A DNA stretch of 64,000 nt from Ruminococcaceae bacterium BL-6 (GTDB lineage: Bacteria; Bacillota; Clostridia; Oscillospirales; Acutalibacteraceae): assembly GCA_902810075.1 (NCBI GenBank), contig LR778135.1, positions 1,736,001 to 1,800,000 on the forward strand, given 5' to 3'. This document shows, piece after piece, positions 17,326-26,464 of the stretch; position 1 is the first letter of the stretch; the number at the start of each line of letters is the position of its first letter. The notes under the pieces were generated by a model, which did no database searches, was not told where the DNA came from, and was given only the letters and a program-made list of their open reading frames with translations. A program made the translations under genes and the position numbers.

Positions 17326-17354
17326 ATTATAATCTATTTTCCAGGAAAAGACAA
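17326..17354 (-). promoter_or_regulatory. Predicted sigma-A promoter of the M50-scpAB operon
   Basis: Minus strand: -35 TTGTCT (17354-17349), 17-base spacer, -10 TATAAT (17331-17326), about 27 bases before the gene start. Confidence 0.75.
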
Positions 17355-17448
17355 GCAGCAGTTCCCGCCGAAAGGAGGCACAAAAAAGCCGGATTCCGGG
17401 GGATTCCCCTGTTTTTTGTCATTTTGACGGCAGTCCGTGAAAAAAAGC

Positions 17449-17477
17449 TTGCAATTGTCTTTTATATTTGTTAAAAT
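17449..17477 (+). promoter_or_regulatory. Predicted sigma-A promoter of rpmB
   Basis: -35 TTGCAA (17449-17454), 17-base spacer, -10 TAAAAT (17472-17477), 48 bases before rpmB. Confidence 0.65.
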
Positions 17478-17524
17478 ACAGTATGCGTAATGATTTAACA
17501 GCCCTTTAAAGGAGGTGCAGACAC

Positions 17525-17713
17525 ATGGCGAAATGTGAGATTTGCGGCAAGGATATTGCTTTTGGAATAAAGGTTTCTCATTCCCACAGACGTGCGAATA
17601 GAACTTGGAAGCCCAACATCAGACGCGTCAAAGCGATTGTGAACGGCAGCCCGAAGCGTATTTACGCCTGCACCCGTTGTTTACGTTCCAACAAAGTCAC
17701 CCGCGCTGTCTGA
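17525..17713 (+). CDS. rpmB: Large ribosomal subunit protein bL28
   Basis: 62 residues behind AAAGGAGGTG. This is the zinc-binding (C+) form: CEIC near the N-terminus and CTRC near residues 52-55. Core KVSHSHRRANRTWKPNIR matches bL28. Single-gene plus-strand unit between minus-strand operons, with its own promoter and terminator. Confidence 0.97.
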   Translation: MAKCEICGKDIAFGIKVSHSHRRANRTWKPNIRRVKAIVNGSPKRIYACTRCLRSNKVTRAV

Positions 17714-17734
17714 CGTAAATGAAGGAGAGATTTC

Positions 17735-17762
17735 GGAGCCGTTTTTTGAACGGCTCCTTTTT
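17735..17762 (+). terminator. Terminator of rpmB
   Basis: Stem GGAGCCGTT/AACGGCTCC with a 5-base loop followed by TTTTTC. Confidence 0.9.
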
Positions 17763-17852
17763 CTTTGCCAATTTTTCCATCAGCGTCCTTTCCGCTGTTG
17801 GTCCAGAAGGAGGATTATCCTTTTCCCAAACCGGAAGGAGCGGCCGCGAAAA

Positions 17853-17883
17853 GGGGGCGGGCTTTGCAGCCCGCCCCCTTTCT
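17853..17883 (-). terminator. Terminator of the DUF512-der-plsY operon, possibly bidirectional
   Basis: 10-bp stem GGGGGCGGGC/GCCCGCCCCC with a 6-base loop, T-rich on both sides; just beyond the plsY stop on the minus strand. Confidence 0.85.
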
Positions 17884-17886
17884 ATG

Positions 17887-18600
17887 TTAGGAATCATCTT
17901 TTTTATGAAAGCTGATCTTCTTTTCGTTCCCGTTGACGATCCTTTTGATATTCTCCTTATGCTTCACCACGACGATGCTGCCGATCAGAAGAGACGAAAG
18001 CGTCGCGATATAGACGTAGGAAAGCGGCACCAGATCGCTGGACCGGTAATCCAGGAAAAAAGTGAAGCCGAAGGTTGCGAACGGATAGACGATGGCGCCG
18101 CAGACGGAGCCCAGGGAAACGATTCTGGAGATGACGACCGCAATCAGGAACGCCGCCCATACCACCAGGGAGACCCGCCAGTCGATCAGCATGATCATCG
18201 CGATGGCTGTCACAACTCCCTTTCCGCCCCTCAGCCCGAAATACAGCGGGAAGATATGCCCGATCACGCACGCGATCCCGGCGATGTACGCCCCGTACTG
18301 CTCAATGACGACAGGCGGGGTGCCGGGAAGCTGACAGAGGGCGGAAAAAATCGCCTTTCCCGCCAGCACCGCGGCCACGCACTTCAAGAAATCGAAAAGA
18401 AAGGTCAGGGCTGCCGGAAGGCGGCCGACCGACCGCAGCACGTTCGTCGTCCCCGCGTTTCCGCTTCCCATCTGCCTGATATCGGTCTTTCCCCCGAAGA
18501 TTTTCGTAATCAGGATCGAGGAATTGATGCTTCCCAGAAGATAAGCGATCGCGGCTGTCAGCACGGCCGGCAGCAATAAATTCCGCAGATAAACCACCAC
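17887..18600 (-). CDS. plsY: Glycerol-3-phosphate acyltransferase PlsY
   Basis: 237 residues, five or more membrane segments. PlsY uses acyl-phosphate to acylate glycerol-3-phosphate, the first step of phospholipid synthesis. Motifs seen: GSINSSILITK, MGSGNAGTTNVLRSVG, GGKGVVTA and the later conserved glycine-rich turn. Directly downstream of der (3-base gap), a common Firmicute pair. Confidence 0.95.
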   Translation of the reverse strand: MVVYLRNLLLPAVLTAAIAYLLGSINSSILITKIFGGKTDIRQMGSGNAGTTNVLRSVGRLPAALTFLFDFLKCVAAVLAGKAIFSALCQLPGTPPVVIEQYGAYIAGIACVIGHIFPLYFGLRGGKGVVTAIAMIMLIDWRVSLVVWAAFLIAVVISRIVSLGSVCGAIVYPFATFGFTFFLDYRSSDLVPLSYVYIATLSSLLIGSIVVVKHKENIKRIVNGNEKKISFHKKDDS

Positions 18601-18603
18601 AAG

Positions 18604-19935
18604 TCAGCCCCCCTGTTTGTCACTGTGTTCCCGTACGATAAAGCGGATCGGTGTCCCCTCCAGGCCGAATGTCTCCCGGATTCGGTTCTCAAGATAGCGC
18701 TGGTAAGAGAAGTGGAAAAGCTCCGCCGAATTGACAAAGCAGACAAAGGTCGGGGGCTTTGCGGAAGTCTGGGTCATATAGAAGATTTTCAGGCGCCTTC
18801 CCTTATCCGTCGGCGGCTGAACCCGGGCCGTGGCCTGGGCCAGAACGTCGTTGAGAACGCCGGTGGAAATGCGCATGGAATTCATTTCGGCCGCGCTGCA
18901 GACCAGCTCGAACAGGCGGTCGATCCGCTGCCCCGTCTTCGCCGAGATGAAAACGATCGGCGCGTAGGACATAAACGAAAAGTCCTGCTCCAGCTTTTTC
19001 CGGAAAGCCGACATGGTGTGTTCGTCCTTTTCGACCGCATCCCATTTGTTTACGGCGATCACACAGCCCTTTCCGGCTTCGTGAGCGCGGCCCGCCACTT
19101 TGGAATCCTGCTCGGTGAAGCCGACCGTCGCGTCGATGAGGATCACGCACACGTCGGAGCGCTCGATCGCCATTTCCGCGCGGATGATGCTGTACCGTTC
19201 GATGGAATCCTCCACCTTGCTCTGCCGGCGCAGCCCGGCGGTGTCGATCAGCACAAAGCGGCCGAACCGGTTTTCGATCCTGGTATCGATCGCGTCCCGG
19301 GTGGTTCCGGCGATCTCCGAAACGATGCAGCGGTTCTCCCCCGAAATATAGTTGACGAGCGAGGATTTCCCGACGTTCGGTTTGCCGATGACCGCGACGC
19401 GGATCGTGTCCTCTTCCTCGTCATCCCCGGCCTGTTCCGGAAGCTTTTCCACGATGCGGTCCAGCAGGTCGCCGGTCCCGTGCCCGTGGACCGACGAAAC
19501 CGGGACCGGCTCGCCGAGCCCCAGATTGTAAAATTCATAGAATTCCGCCGGAGGCTCCCCGACCGAATCGCACTTATTCACGCAAAGGATCACCGGTCGG
19601 CCGCTTTTCTGCAGAAGCGCCGCCACATCCGCATCCGTCGCGACGACGCCGGATCGCACATCCGTCACGAGCACGATCACATCCGCCGCTTCGATCGCAA
19701 GCCGGGCCTGCATGCGCATCTGCGAAAGGATCACATCTTTGGAATCCGGCTCGATCCCACCCGTATCCACAAGGGAAAAGCTGCGCGCATCCCACTCGCA
19801 GTCCCCGAAAATCCTGTCTCTGGTCACGCCCGGCGTATCATCCACAATGGACAGCCGTCTCCCTACCAATTTATTAAAAAGCGTCGATTTCCCCACGTTC
19901 GGTCTGCCGACGATCGCCACAACCGGTTTTGTCAA
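18604..19935 (-). CDS. der: Ribosome biogenesis GTPase Der (EngA)
   Basis: 443 residues with two tandem GTPase domains and a C-terminal KH-like domain. P-loops GRPNVGKST near residue 10 and GKPNVGKSS near 185; G3 motifs DTGG and DTAG; G4 motifs NKCD and NKWD. Der assists 50S subunit maturation. Its start overlaps the end of the DUF512 gene by four bases (ATGA). Confidence 0.97.
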   Translation of the reverse strand: MTKPVVAIVGRPNVGKSTLFNKLVGRRLSIVDDTPGVTRDRIFGDCEWDARSFSLVDTGGIEPDSKDVILSQMRMQARLAIEAADVIVLVTDVRSGVVATDADVAALLQKSGRPVILCVNKCDSVGEPPAEFYEFYNLGLGEPVPVSSVHGHGTGDLLDRIVEKLPEQAGDDEEEDTIRVAVIGKPNVGKSSLVNYISGENRCIVSEIAGTTRDAIDTRIENRFGRFVLIDTAGLRRQSKVEDSIERYSIIRAEMAIERSDVCVILIDATVGFTEQDSKVAGRAHEAGKGCVIAVNKWDAVEKDEHTMSAFRKKLEQDFSFMSYAPIVFISAKTGQRIDRLFELVCSAAEMNSMRISTGVLNDVLAQATARVQPPTDKGRRLKIFYMTQTSAKPPTFVCFVNSAELFHFSYQRYLENRIRETFGLEGTPIRFIVREHSDKQGG

Positions 19936-21245
19936 ATCTCATCTCTCCCTATTACCGCATCCAGCAGCTCGTATCCGTCGTTTTTGACAGGAATCACCCG
20001 CACCTGAAGCGCCCGGCTCAGCTCCCCGACGGAAACGTCATCCAAAAAGACGTCGCCCTCCCGGCGCAGCATCACGGATGGAATCAACAGGGCGTCGCCC
20101 AGATCGGCGCCCCGAAGCTGCCTGATGATGTCGCCGCCGGTGACAAGCCCCGCCACGGTAATGTTATGTCCAAAAAAGTCATTCGTAACAGCAACGACAT
20201 TACAAGTTAGATTATTGCATTTAATTGTCAATTCGTCAAGTAACCCCCGGATAAATTTGCTCGCGGCGACGCCTGTCGCGACCGTGACCCGCCTGGCTTT
20301 TCCCGGGCAGGAAAAATCCTGCATCGCGTCATGGAATTCCTGGCTCAGGTTTGAAATCAGGCCGACGCCGTTTTCCAGCTGAGAAAATTCCCCGTAAAAT
20401 TCCGACGGCGGAATCGCCCGGCCGGCGCACAGATAGAACTCGTCCGCGGCGTAGACGATGCGCTCTCCGAATTTTTTCAGGAACTCGTCACCGAACCGCC
20501 CGACGATATTCAAAACGCCGGCCGCCTGCTCCGAGGTATAGGGTTCCATCGGATAAAGCCCTTGCCGATATTTCGTCAGGCCGACCGGAACCGCCGCGAT
20601 GCTCTGCACGACGGGGCACAATTCCCCAAGCTCCCGCAGGGTTCGCTCCAGCTGCGCCCCGTCGTTGATGCCCGGGCACAGCACAAGCTGGCAGTTGATT
20701 TTGATATTCGCTTCCGCAAAGCGTTTTAAGGTCCGGAGCGCGCCGCCCGCAAAACGGTTTCCCATCATTTTTACCCGAAGCTGCGGGTCCATGGTGTGGA
20801 CCGAAATATTGATCGGGCTGATGTGCATCGCGATGATCCGGCTGATCTCGTGTTCGCTCAGGTTCGTCAGGGTGATGTAATTTCCGAACAGAAAAGAAAG
20901 GCGGGAGTCGTCGTCTTTGAAGTACAGGCTTTCCCGCATGCCGGGAGGGAGCTGGTCGATAAAGCAGAAAATACAGTGGTTCCGGCAGCTGTGCTGCTGA
21001 TCCATCAGATAGGTTTCAAATTCAAGCCCGATGGATTCGTACTGGCCCTTGCGGATCAAAACCGCATGCGGCTTTTCCGTCTGATCCAAAAGCTCCAGCG
21101 AAAGCTTCTCGTCTATCTCGTAAAACCGATAGTCCAGCACGTCCTCGATCTCATGCCCGTTGATGGAGAGAAGCATCTCCCCCGGCCTGATCCCCGCGTG
21201 CGCGGCAAAGCTGTTTCGATCCACCGACTGGATTCTGACCGCCAA
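19932..21245 (-). CDS. DUF512 radical-SAM-like protein with N-terminal PDZ domain
   Basis: 437 residues from a TTG start seven bases after GGGGAGGTGAT. An N-terminal PDZ-like segment (1-about 65, AAHAGIRPGEMLLSINGHEI) precedes an iron-sulfur segment with CRNHCIFC spacing (CxxxCxxC) and the C-terminal DUF512. The family occurs next to der in many Clostridia and is thought to act in ribosome or tRNA biology, but no reaction is established. The order DUF512-der-plsY with ATGA coupling supports co-expression. Confidence 0.88.
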   Translation of the reverse strand: MAVRIQSVDRNSFAAHAGIRPGEMLLSINGHEIEDVLDYRFYEIDEKLSLELLDQTEKPHAVLIRKGQYESIGLEFETYLMDQQHSCRNHCIFCFIDQLPPGMRESLYFKDDDSRLSFLFGNYITLTNLSEHEISRIIAMHISPINISVHTMDPQLRVKMMGNRFAGGALRTLKRFAEANIKINCQLVLCPGINDGAQLERTLRELGELCPVVQSIAAVPVGLTKYRQGLYPMEPYTSEQAAGVLNIVGRFGDEFLKKFGERIVYAADEFYLCAGRAIPPSEFYGEFSQLENGVGLISNLSQEFHDAMQDFSCPGKARRVTVATGVAASKFIRGLLDELTIKCNNLTCNVVAVTNDFFGHNITVAGLVTGGDIIRQLRGADLGDALLIPSVMLRREGDVFLDDVSVGELSRALQVRVIPVKNDGYELLDAVIGRDEI

Positions 21246-21436
21246 ACCATCACCTCCCCGTTTCCGTGATCTTTTCCGTTTTCCGGCTTTTCTGCCGAAA
21301 TCACAAAGTACCTCGCATCATTATCATAGCATTTCCGGTGAAGATGCGAAATTTATTTTTACCCGTCTTGGACGGAGAAAAACAGATTCCCCAATCACAA
21401 ATAGAATCGCCATAGACCGGAAAAAGGTAAAATCAC

Positions 21437-21470
21437 AAAAACAGAGAAGGATCGCTCCTTCTCTGTTTTT
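21437..21470 (-). terminator. Terminator behind rpmF (bidirectional shape)
   Basis: 15-bp perfect stem AAAAACAGAGAAGGA/TCCTTCTCTGTTTTT with a 4-base loop; 17 bases after the rpmF stop. Confidence 0.9.
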
Positions 21471-21487
21471 GTGAAAATAAAAAAGAA

Positions 21488-21670
21488 TCAGGCTTCTTTT
21501 TTAATAATTTCTTTGCCGTTATAGTAACCGCAATTGCCGCAAACCCTGTGCGGCAGTTTATACTCTCCGCATTTCGGGCATTTCACCAGAGCGGGAGTGC
21601 TCAGCTTCCAGACATTGGAACGTCTTTTGTTCTGTCTTGCACTGGATAATTTTCTCTTTGGTACCGCCAT
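21488..21670 (-). CDS. rpmF: Large ribosomal subunit protein bL32
   Basis: 60 residues from the ATG at 21670 ([18 protein letters not shown]), behind AAGGAGGTG; an ATG three codons upstream lies within the spacer of that site. Zinc-binding C+ form with CPKC and CGNC. Follows the YceD gene by 24 bases, the classic yceD-rpmF pair. Confidence 0.97.
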   Translation of the reverse strand: MAVPKRKLSSARQNKRRSNVWKLSTPALVKCPKCGEYKLPHRVCGNCGYYNGKEIIKKEA

Positions 21671-21694
21671 CGCCAGCACCTCCTTATATGTTGA

Positions 21695-22189
21695 TTAATC
21701 AATCAGTTGTTTTAAGACCTCCAGGCGAGGATCAACCGGATGGATCACGCATCCGCACGGCCCGTCGTTCAGGTTCTTCCCGCACTTCGGGCACAGCCCC
21801 CTGCAATCCGGCCTGCACAGGAATTTGGAAGGAAGCTCCAGCAGGATATCCTCCCGCACCAGTTCATCCAAATTCAGCTTCCGGTCCTTTACGGCGATAT
21901 AAAGATCGCTGTCGTTTTCCTTTTGGGAAGGGATCAGAACGTGATGAAACCCGTAATCGTAATGGGTGTCGATCCTTTCGGCGCAGCGGTCGCATGGAAT
22001 GGAAAAATCGAAGGAAACACAAGTATCCAAATCCACGGCCCCGGCCCGGCTTTCTGCCCGGCCTTTCACCGAAACGGGGGAAACAAACGGACGAACGCCG
22101 TTGATCTCCGTCGAGCCGAGAGAAAATTCATAGGAAAAATCCTGAATTTCCCCATCGTTCAAAAATAGTTTTTCTAGCTCCAGTTTCAT
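21695..22189 (-). CDS. YceD-family (DUF177) protein
   Basis: 164 residues. YceD proteins are implicated in 23S rRNA handling and nearly always precede rpmF. The C-terminal half has the family zinc cluster: CRPDCRGLCPKCG with a later CGC. Middle segment SFDFSIPCDRCAERI is also typical. Driven by a consensus promoter at 22217-22245. Confidence 0.92.
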   Translation of the reverse strand: MKLELEKLFLNDGEIQDFSYEFSLGSTEINGVRPFVSPVSVKGRAESRAGAVDLDTCVSFDFSIPCDRCAERIDTHYDYGFHHVLIPSQKENDSDLYIAVKDRKLNLDELVREDILLELPSKFLCRPDCRGLCPKCGKNLNDGPCGCVIHPVDPRLEVLKQLID

Positions 22190-22216
22190 CCTTACACCTA
22201 AACACTACAATGAATT

Positions 22217-22245
22217 ATTATATCTTCTCATACCGGCTTTGTCAA
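22217..22245 (-). promoter_or_regulatory. Consensus sigma-A promoter of yceD-rpmF
   Basis: Minus strand: -35 TTGACA (22245-22240), 17-base spacer, -10 TATAAT (22222-22217). Both hexamers are perfect. A dyad TACCGGCTT-N15-AAGCCGGTA (22231-22263) flanks the -35. Confidence 0.85.
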
Positions 22246-22252
22246 CAACAAA

Positions 22253-22996
22253 TTAAGCCGGTACGGCTTTTTTTATCAGAATCAGAGGGGTCAGTTCATC
22301 CGACTGGCCGGCAGGGTTGTCCTTGATCAGCGCAATCAGGTCTTCATTCGGCGTCTGCGCAAGGGAATCCGATTTCCCGAACACCACGACGCTCAGGTCG
22401 TTCGCATCCACGAGCAGGCAGTCCACGCCGAGCTGCTGCTGGATTTCATTGCATACTTTTTCGGGCTCCCTGGGGTTGAGCAGGGCGATGTCGTGGTACA
22501 GCTCGAAGGAAGAGCCCATGTAGAAGCCGTCGATTCCGTCGATCCCGTGCCCGGCGATCTTATAAAAGACGCCGTGGATGCCGAACAGCTTTGTCACCGC
22601 CGAGCAGAAAGCCGCAAGCAGGATGCGCGGCAGCCCGGCAAGGTTGATGGCAAGCTGAAGCTTGTAAGGCTCGTCCATCGCGATTCCGTGGTCGTTGGAG
22701 GAGGCGAACTTCGACAGGAAGCGGGCCCAGAAGCCGACTTTGACATCTTTCTTTTCCACGATGTTGTTCTGGCACATGGAGATGATCTTTTCGCTCATGG
22801 ACAAAATATCGCCCGGCTCGTACAGAGGTACGACATATTTTGCAATCAGGTCGAGATAAGATTCCCCGCGCTCGACAAAATGGGTCTGGATCGCATACCG
22901 TTTGTATTCGGTCCCGTTTATCGTGACATTGTCGCGCAGAAAATAGGTGACTCCGTTTTCCTCACGCCGCGCCTCCGGCTGATTTCTAAACGCCAT
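22253..22996 (-). CDS. Coenzyme F420-0:L-glutamate ligase (CofE)-like protein
   Basis: 247 residues. Recognised as the CofE-like fold family annotated as F420-0 gamma-glutamyl ligase in many Clostridia (YAIQTHFVERGESYLDLI near the start, GHGIDGIDGFYMGSSFELYHD in the middle). Organisms of this type are not known to make F420 and no other F420 gene is visible, so the true substrate is probably different. It is downstream of pgi and a P-loop protein on the same strand, with a hairpin (23031-23058) in between. Family moderately sure, function open. Confidence 0.75.
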   Translation of the reverse strand: MAFRNQPEARREENGVTYFLRDNVTINGTEYKRYAIQTHFVERGESYLDLIAKYVVPLYEPGDILSMSEKIISMCQNNIVEKKDVKVGFWARFLSKFASSNDHGIAMDEPYKLQLAINLAGLPRILLAAFCSAVTKLFGIHGVFYKIAGHGIDGIDGFYMGSSFELYHDIALLNPREPEKVCNEIQQQLGVDCLLVDANDLSVVVFGKSDSLAQTPNEDLIALIKDNPAGQSDELTPLILIKKAVPA

Positions 22997-23030
22997 TCAA
23001 ATGATCTCCTAATCTTTTTTGAACAAAACT

Positions 23031-23058
23031 GCTGCCGGCGGCCTGAGCCGCCAGCAGC
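23031..23058 (-). terminator. Hairpin/terminator between the P-loop gene and the CofE-like gene
   Basis: 12-bp stem (one mismatch), 4-base loop; a short T-tract follows on the minus strand and a longer one on the plus strand. Confidence 0.7.
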
Positions 23059-23086
23059 CTGATCTTTTTTTCAAGCCCGACAAATC

Positions 23087-23503
23087 TCAGATCTGGTTGA
23101 TGATTTCCTTGATCTCTTCCGGAACCTCTTTTTCACCCATGGAAACGGAAAGGGTGATCTTCGTATTGGCCAGTTCGGACAGGCTGTTCGCCTTCTGCAC
23201 GAAAGAAACCAGGGCTTTTTGATCCTGGCCGATGACTTTCAGGGTGGAGTCGATGTACAGGTCGGTCACATCATAATTCCCAGCGCAGATTCCGCTGATA
23301 AATCCGTACAGCCCATCTATATTCTGAATTCCATAGGCTTCCACGTCGATCAGTCTTGCCTGGTGGGAAATGTCGTAGGTAAGCTTCAGGCCCTTTTCGA
23401 TCACCACCACGTTGCCATCCGATTTCTGGACCGCCGCGTTCGCGCGCTCGATCAGCTTCTTCGTCTTACCGGACCCTTTTTTCCCAACGATGAGAGTTAT
23501 CAT
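23087..23503 (-). CDS. Small P-loop ATP/GTP-binding protein of unknown function
   Basis: 138 residues. Walker A GKKGSGKT at 7-14 and a Walker-B-like LYID near 82. No fused domain, so it is a minimal P-loop protein. Similar short proteins occur next to the CofE-like gene in related Clostridia, but I know of no defined function. It lies between pgi and the CofE-like gene on one strand. Confidence 0.75.
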   Translation of the reverse strand: MITLIVGKKGSGKTKKLIERANAAVQKSDGNVVVIEKGLKLTYDISHQARLIDVEAYGIQNIDGLYGFISGICAGNYDVTDLYIDSTLKVIGQDQKALVSFVQKANSLSELANTKITLSVSMGEKEVPEEIKEIINQI

Positions 23504-23578
23504 ATCAAAAACTCCTCCTGCTTATTTTAATATTATTTCCGCAAAAGCGGATTTCAATCCCTTGTGTGGGGAGAATCC

Positions 23579-24919
23579 TCATTTCGTGAACCTTGCCTCC
23601 AGCGCCCTTTTCTCCGCCTCGTAGCCCGGCTTTCCAAGCAGCGCGAACATATTCTTCTTGTAGCTTTCGACGCCCGGCTGATCGAAGGGGTTCACCCCCA
23701 GCAGATAGCCGGAGACCGCGCAGGCCTTTTCAAAGAAGTAGATCAGCCCGCCCAGCGACTGCTCGGAAAAATCAGGCACCCGCAGGACGACGTTCGGGAC
23801 GCCGCCGTCGCTGTGCGCCAGCACGGTGCCCTCAAAGGCCTTCTCGTTGACATAGGACATCGGCCTGCCCGCAAGGAAATTCAGGCCGTCTGCGTTTTCC
23901 GGGTCGCTGCCGAGATAAATTTCGTGCTTGGCCTTTTCAAACAGGACGACCGTTTCGAACAGAATCCGCCTGCCATCCTGAATGTACTGCCCCATCGAGT
24001 GCAAATCAGTCGAAAAAATAACGGAAGCCGGGAACAGACCCTTTTGATCTTTTCCCTCGCTTTCGCCATAAAGTTGTTTCCACCACTCGCACATCAAAGC
24101 AAAGCAAGGTTCGTAGCTTGCCAGAATCTCGATCGCCTTGCCTTTTCGGTACAGCAGATTGCGGATGGCGGCATATTGATAACAGCTGTTTGATTCCAGG
24201 CCGGGGTTCTTGTATTCTTCCTGTGCGCAACGCGCTCCTTCCATCAGGGCGCCGAGGTCCGCGCCGCACACCGCAATCGGAAGAAGGCCCACTGCGGTCA
24301 GCACGGAATACCGGCCTCCGATGTCATCCGGAATCACAAAGGTCTCGTATCCCTCTCTGTCGGCGATCTGCTTCAGCGTTCCGCGGGCGCGGTCGGTTGT
24401 GCAGTAGATCCGGCCGCGGGCCCCCTCGGCCCCATACTCCTTTTCCAGCAGGGCGCGGAACACCCGGAAAGCGATCGCGGGCTCCGTCGTGGTGCCGGAT
24501 TTGGAAATGATATTGATGGAAACGCGCTTTCCTTCGCAGATCGCGAGCAGCTCGCCCAGCGCGGAGGAGCTGATGCTGTTCCCGGCAAAATAAATATCCG
24601 GGGTATCTTTCTTCAAAGCGTTGTAATAAGGGGATTTCAGAAATTCCACCGCCGCGCGGGCACCCAGATAAGAACCGCCGATACCGATGACGACGAACAC
24701 GTCGGTGTCGGATCGGATTTTTTCAGCGGCGGCCTGGATCCGTGAAAACTCTTCCCGATCGTAGTCCGCGGGCAGATCGAGCCAGCCCAGAAATTGATTT
24801 CCCGGACCGGTGCGTGCGTGGAGGGTATCATGGGCCAGCCTTACCTGCGGTTCCATCCTGCTCAGTTCGTCCCGATCGAGGAAACCGGCGAGATGCTGTA
24901 AGTCCAAATTCACAGACAT
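23579..24919 (-). CDS. pgi: Glucose-6-phosphate isomerase
   Basis: 446 residues from the ATG at 24919 ([13 protein letters not shown]), seven bases after AGGAGG; ATGs at 24925 and further up are too close to, or upstream of, that site. Interconverts glucose-6-phosphate and fructose-6-phosphate in glycolysis. Motifs: [28 protein letters not shown], and the C-terminal [16 protein letters not shown] with the catalytic lysine. Length is that of the Firmicute short form. Confidence 0.96.
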   Translation of the reverse strand: MSVNLDLQHLAGFLDRDELSRMEPQVRLAHDTLHARTGPGNQFLGWLDLPADYDREEFSRIQAAAEKIRSDTDVFVVIGIGGSYLGARAAVEFLKSPYYNALKKDTPDIYFAGNSISSSALGELLAICEGKRVSINIISKSGTTTEPAIAFRVFRALLEKEYGAEGARGRIYCTTDRARGTLKQIADREGYETFVIPDDIGGRYSVLTAVGLLPIAVCGADLGALMEGARCAQEEYKNPGLESNSCYQYAAIRNLLYRKGKAIEILASYEPCFALMCEWWKQLYGESEGKDQKGLFPASVIFSTDLHSMGQYIQDGRRILFETVVLFEKAKHEIYLGSDPENADGLNFLAGRPMSYVNEKAFEGTVLAHSDGGVPNVVLRVPDFSEQSLGGLIYFFEKACAVSGYLLGVNPFDQPGVESYKKNMFALLGKPGYEAEKRALEARFTK

Positions 24920-25186
24920 TGTCATACCTCCTGTCATTTTCCGAATCCTTTTGTTTATTTTACAATATCTCGCCGTCTTTTGCAAGGAGGGGCACCTCAT
25001 TTTATTAATTATTTCACATTTCATTTAACATTTATCTAACATTTCGGTCCCGTCTGAAAAATCGGGGAACCTGTTTGCGTTAAAGCTGTGCCGTCCGGCG
25101 AACGCCCGGGATACGGAAGGGATTTCCGCGCTTTTTTCCTGCCGTTTTATCTCGGAAATCCGCCGCCCTTCATGGTTCTAACAAAG

Positions 25187-26326
25187 CTAGAAGCATACCA
25201 TGTATTTTAAAAGGATCCGGAATACGGAAAAGAACGTGATCTGAGAAACCGCGGCTTTGGCCCGGATATCGGTTTCCTGCAGGGTCTCGTCCCCCAGCTT
25301 GTAGGTGATTTTCCCGATGATCTGTCCTTTTTCCACCGGGGCTTCCAGCGTTTCGGCCAGGGTGACCTGGCTGACGACATCATTCTCTTTCCCTTTCGGG
25401 ACCAGGATCGATTTTCCGGCCGGGGCTTCCGGCTCCACGCTGTTCTGCATCCCGTTCGTCACGGGCACCGGCTCAAGGGCCGGCGTTTCCGGCGCCGTCA
25501 TAGCCCAGTTGGCAAAGCCGTAATCCAAAAGCTGCGCGGCGTCCGCAAATCGGTCTTTGGTGCTGGGGCTGCCGAGCACAACGGCGATCAGGCTGACATT
25601 GTCGCGCTCCGCCGTGGCGGAGATGCAGCTTCCCGCCTTGCCCGTCGTCCCTGTTTTCAGGCCGGTGATCCCCTTATAGGTGCGGATCAGCTTATTCGTG
25701 TTGACAAGCTGGGTTTTTCCGCCGCGCACATGGTCGATCCAGGTCAGCGTATAATCGAATATCTTTTTATGCTTGATGAGCTGCGCGGACATCAGGGCGA
25801 TATCGTAGGCGGAAGTCAGGTGGCCGTCCTCGTCGAGCCCGTTGCAGTTTTTGAAAGTCGTGTCGTTCATCCCGAGCGCCTTGGCTTTTTCATTCATCTG
25901 GCGGAGAAAGTCATCCTCCGAGCCGGCGACGTGCTCCGCGAGCGCCACGGCCGCGTCGTTCGCGCTCATAATCACGGTGGCTTTCAGCAGATCGTCCACC
26001 GTCATGGTTTCCCCTTCCTTCAGCCAGATGTCCGACCCGCCCATGGAAGCCGCATGCGCGCTGGCCGTAACGGTGTCCGTCAGGGAAATCTTTCCGGAGT
26101 CGATTGCCTCCATGACCAGCAGAAGGGTCATCACTTTGGTGATGGATGCGCCGGGACGCTTTTCATGCGGATTTTTCTCATACAGGATTTTCCCCGTCGT
26201 CGCTTCCATCACAACGGCTGAAGGCGCCTTGACATCCTGATCTGAGATCGCCTTCGCCGGAACCCCGGCCGCCGCCAGAAGGCAAAACGCCGTCAGCAGA
26301 GAAACCGCGCGTTTTTTAAACTTCAT
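25187..26326 (-). CDS. D-alanyl-D-alanine carboxypeptidase, second paralogue
   Basis: 379 residues with a signal peptide (cut near AKAIS). Motifs: SITK in GASITKVM, SAN in MSANDAAVA, KTG in GLKTGTTGKAG. A PBP5 C-terminal domain precedes a hydrophobic tail (ITFFSVFRILLKYMVCF) that could anchor it to the membrane. It differs from the dacA-like protein at 12966-14117 in carrying SAN, not SGN, as in DacF-type enzymes. Ribosome site GGGAGGTG. A CATGCCGG/CCGGCATG dyad lies 20 bases upstream (26346-26369). Confidence 0.93.
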   Translation of the reverse strand: MKFKKRAVSLLTAFCLLAAAGVPAKAISDQDVKAPSAVVMEATTGKILYEKNPHEKRPGASITKVMTLLLVMEAIDSGKISLTDTVTASAHAASMGGSDIWLKEGETMTVDDLLKATVIMSANDAAVALAEHVAGSEDDFLRQMNEKAKALGMNDTTFKNCNGLDEDGHLTSAYDIALMSAQLIKHKKIFDYTLTWIDHVRGGKTQLVNTNKLIRTYKGITGLKTGTTGKAGSCISATAERDNVSLIAVVLGSPSTKDRFADAAQLLDYGFANWAMTAPETPALEPVPVTNGMQNSVEPEAPAGKSILVPKGKENDVVSQVTLAETLEAPVEKGQIIGKITYKLGDETLQETDIRAKAAVSQITFFSVFRILLKYMVCF

Positions 26327-26413
26327 TCCCTACACCTCCCAATTTCATGCCGGTGCGCTGCCCGGCATGGTAATTCTTATGCCGCAGACGGCCGAACTAT
26401 CCATAACGCGCAA

Positions 26414-26443
26414 AAAATCCCGCAGGTTTCCCCGCGGGATTTT
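26414..26443 (-). terminator. Terminator of hisHF
   Basis: 10-bp stem AAAATCCCGC/GCGGGATTTT with a 10-base loop, ending in a T-tract on the minus strand, 22 bases after hisF. Confidence 0.85.
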
Positions 26444-26464
26444 CCTTTTTTCCGGATTTTGCGG

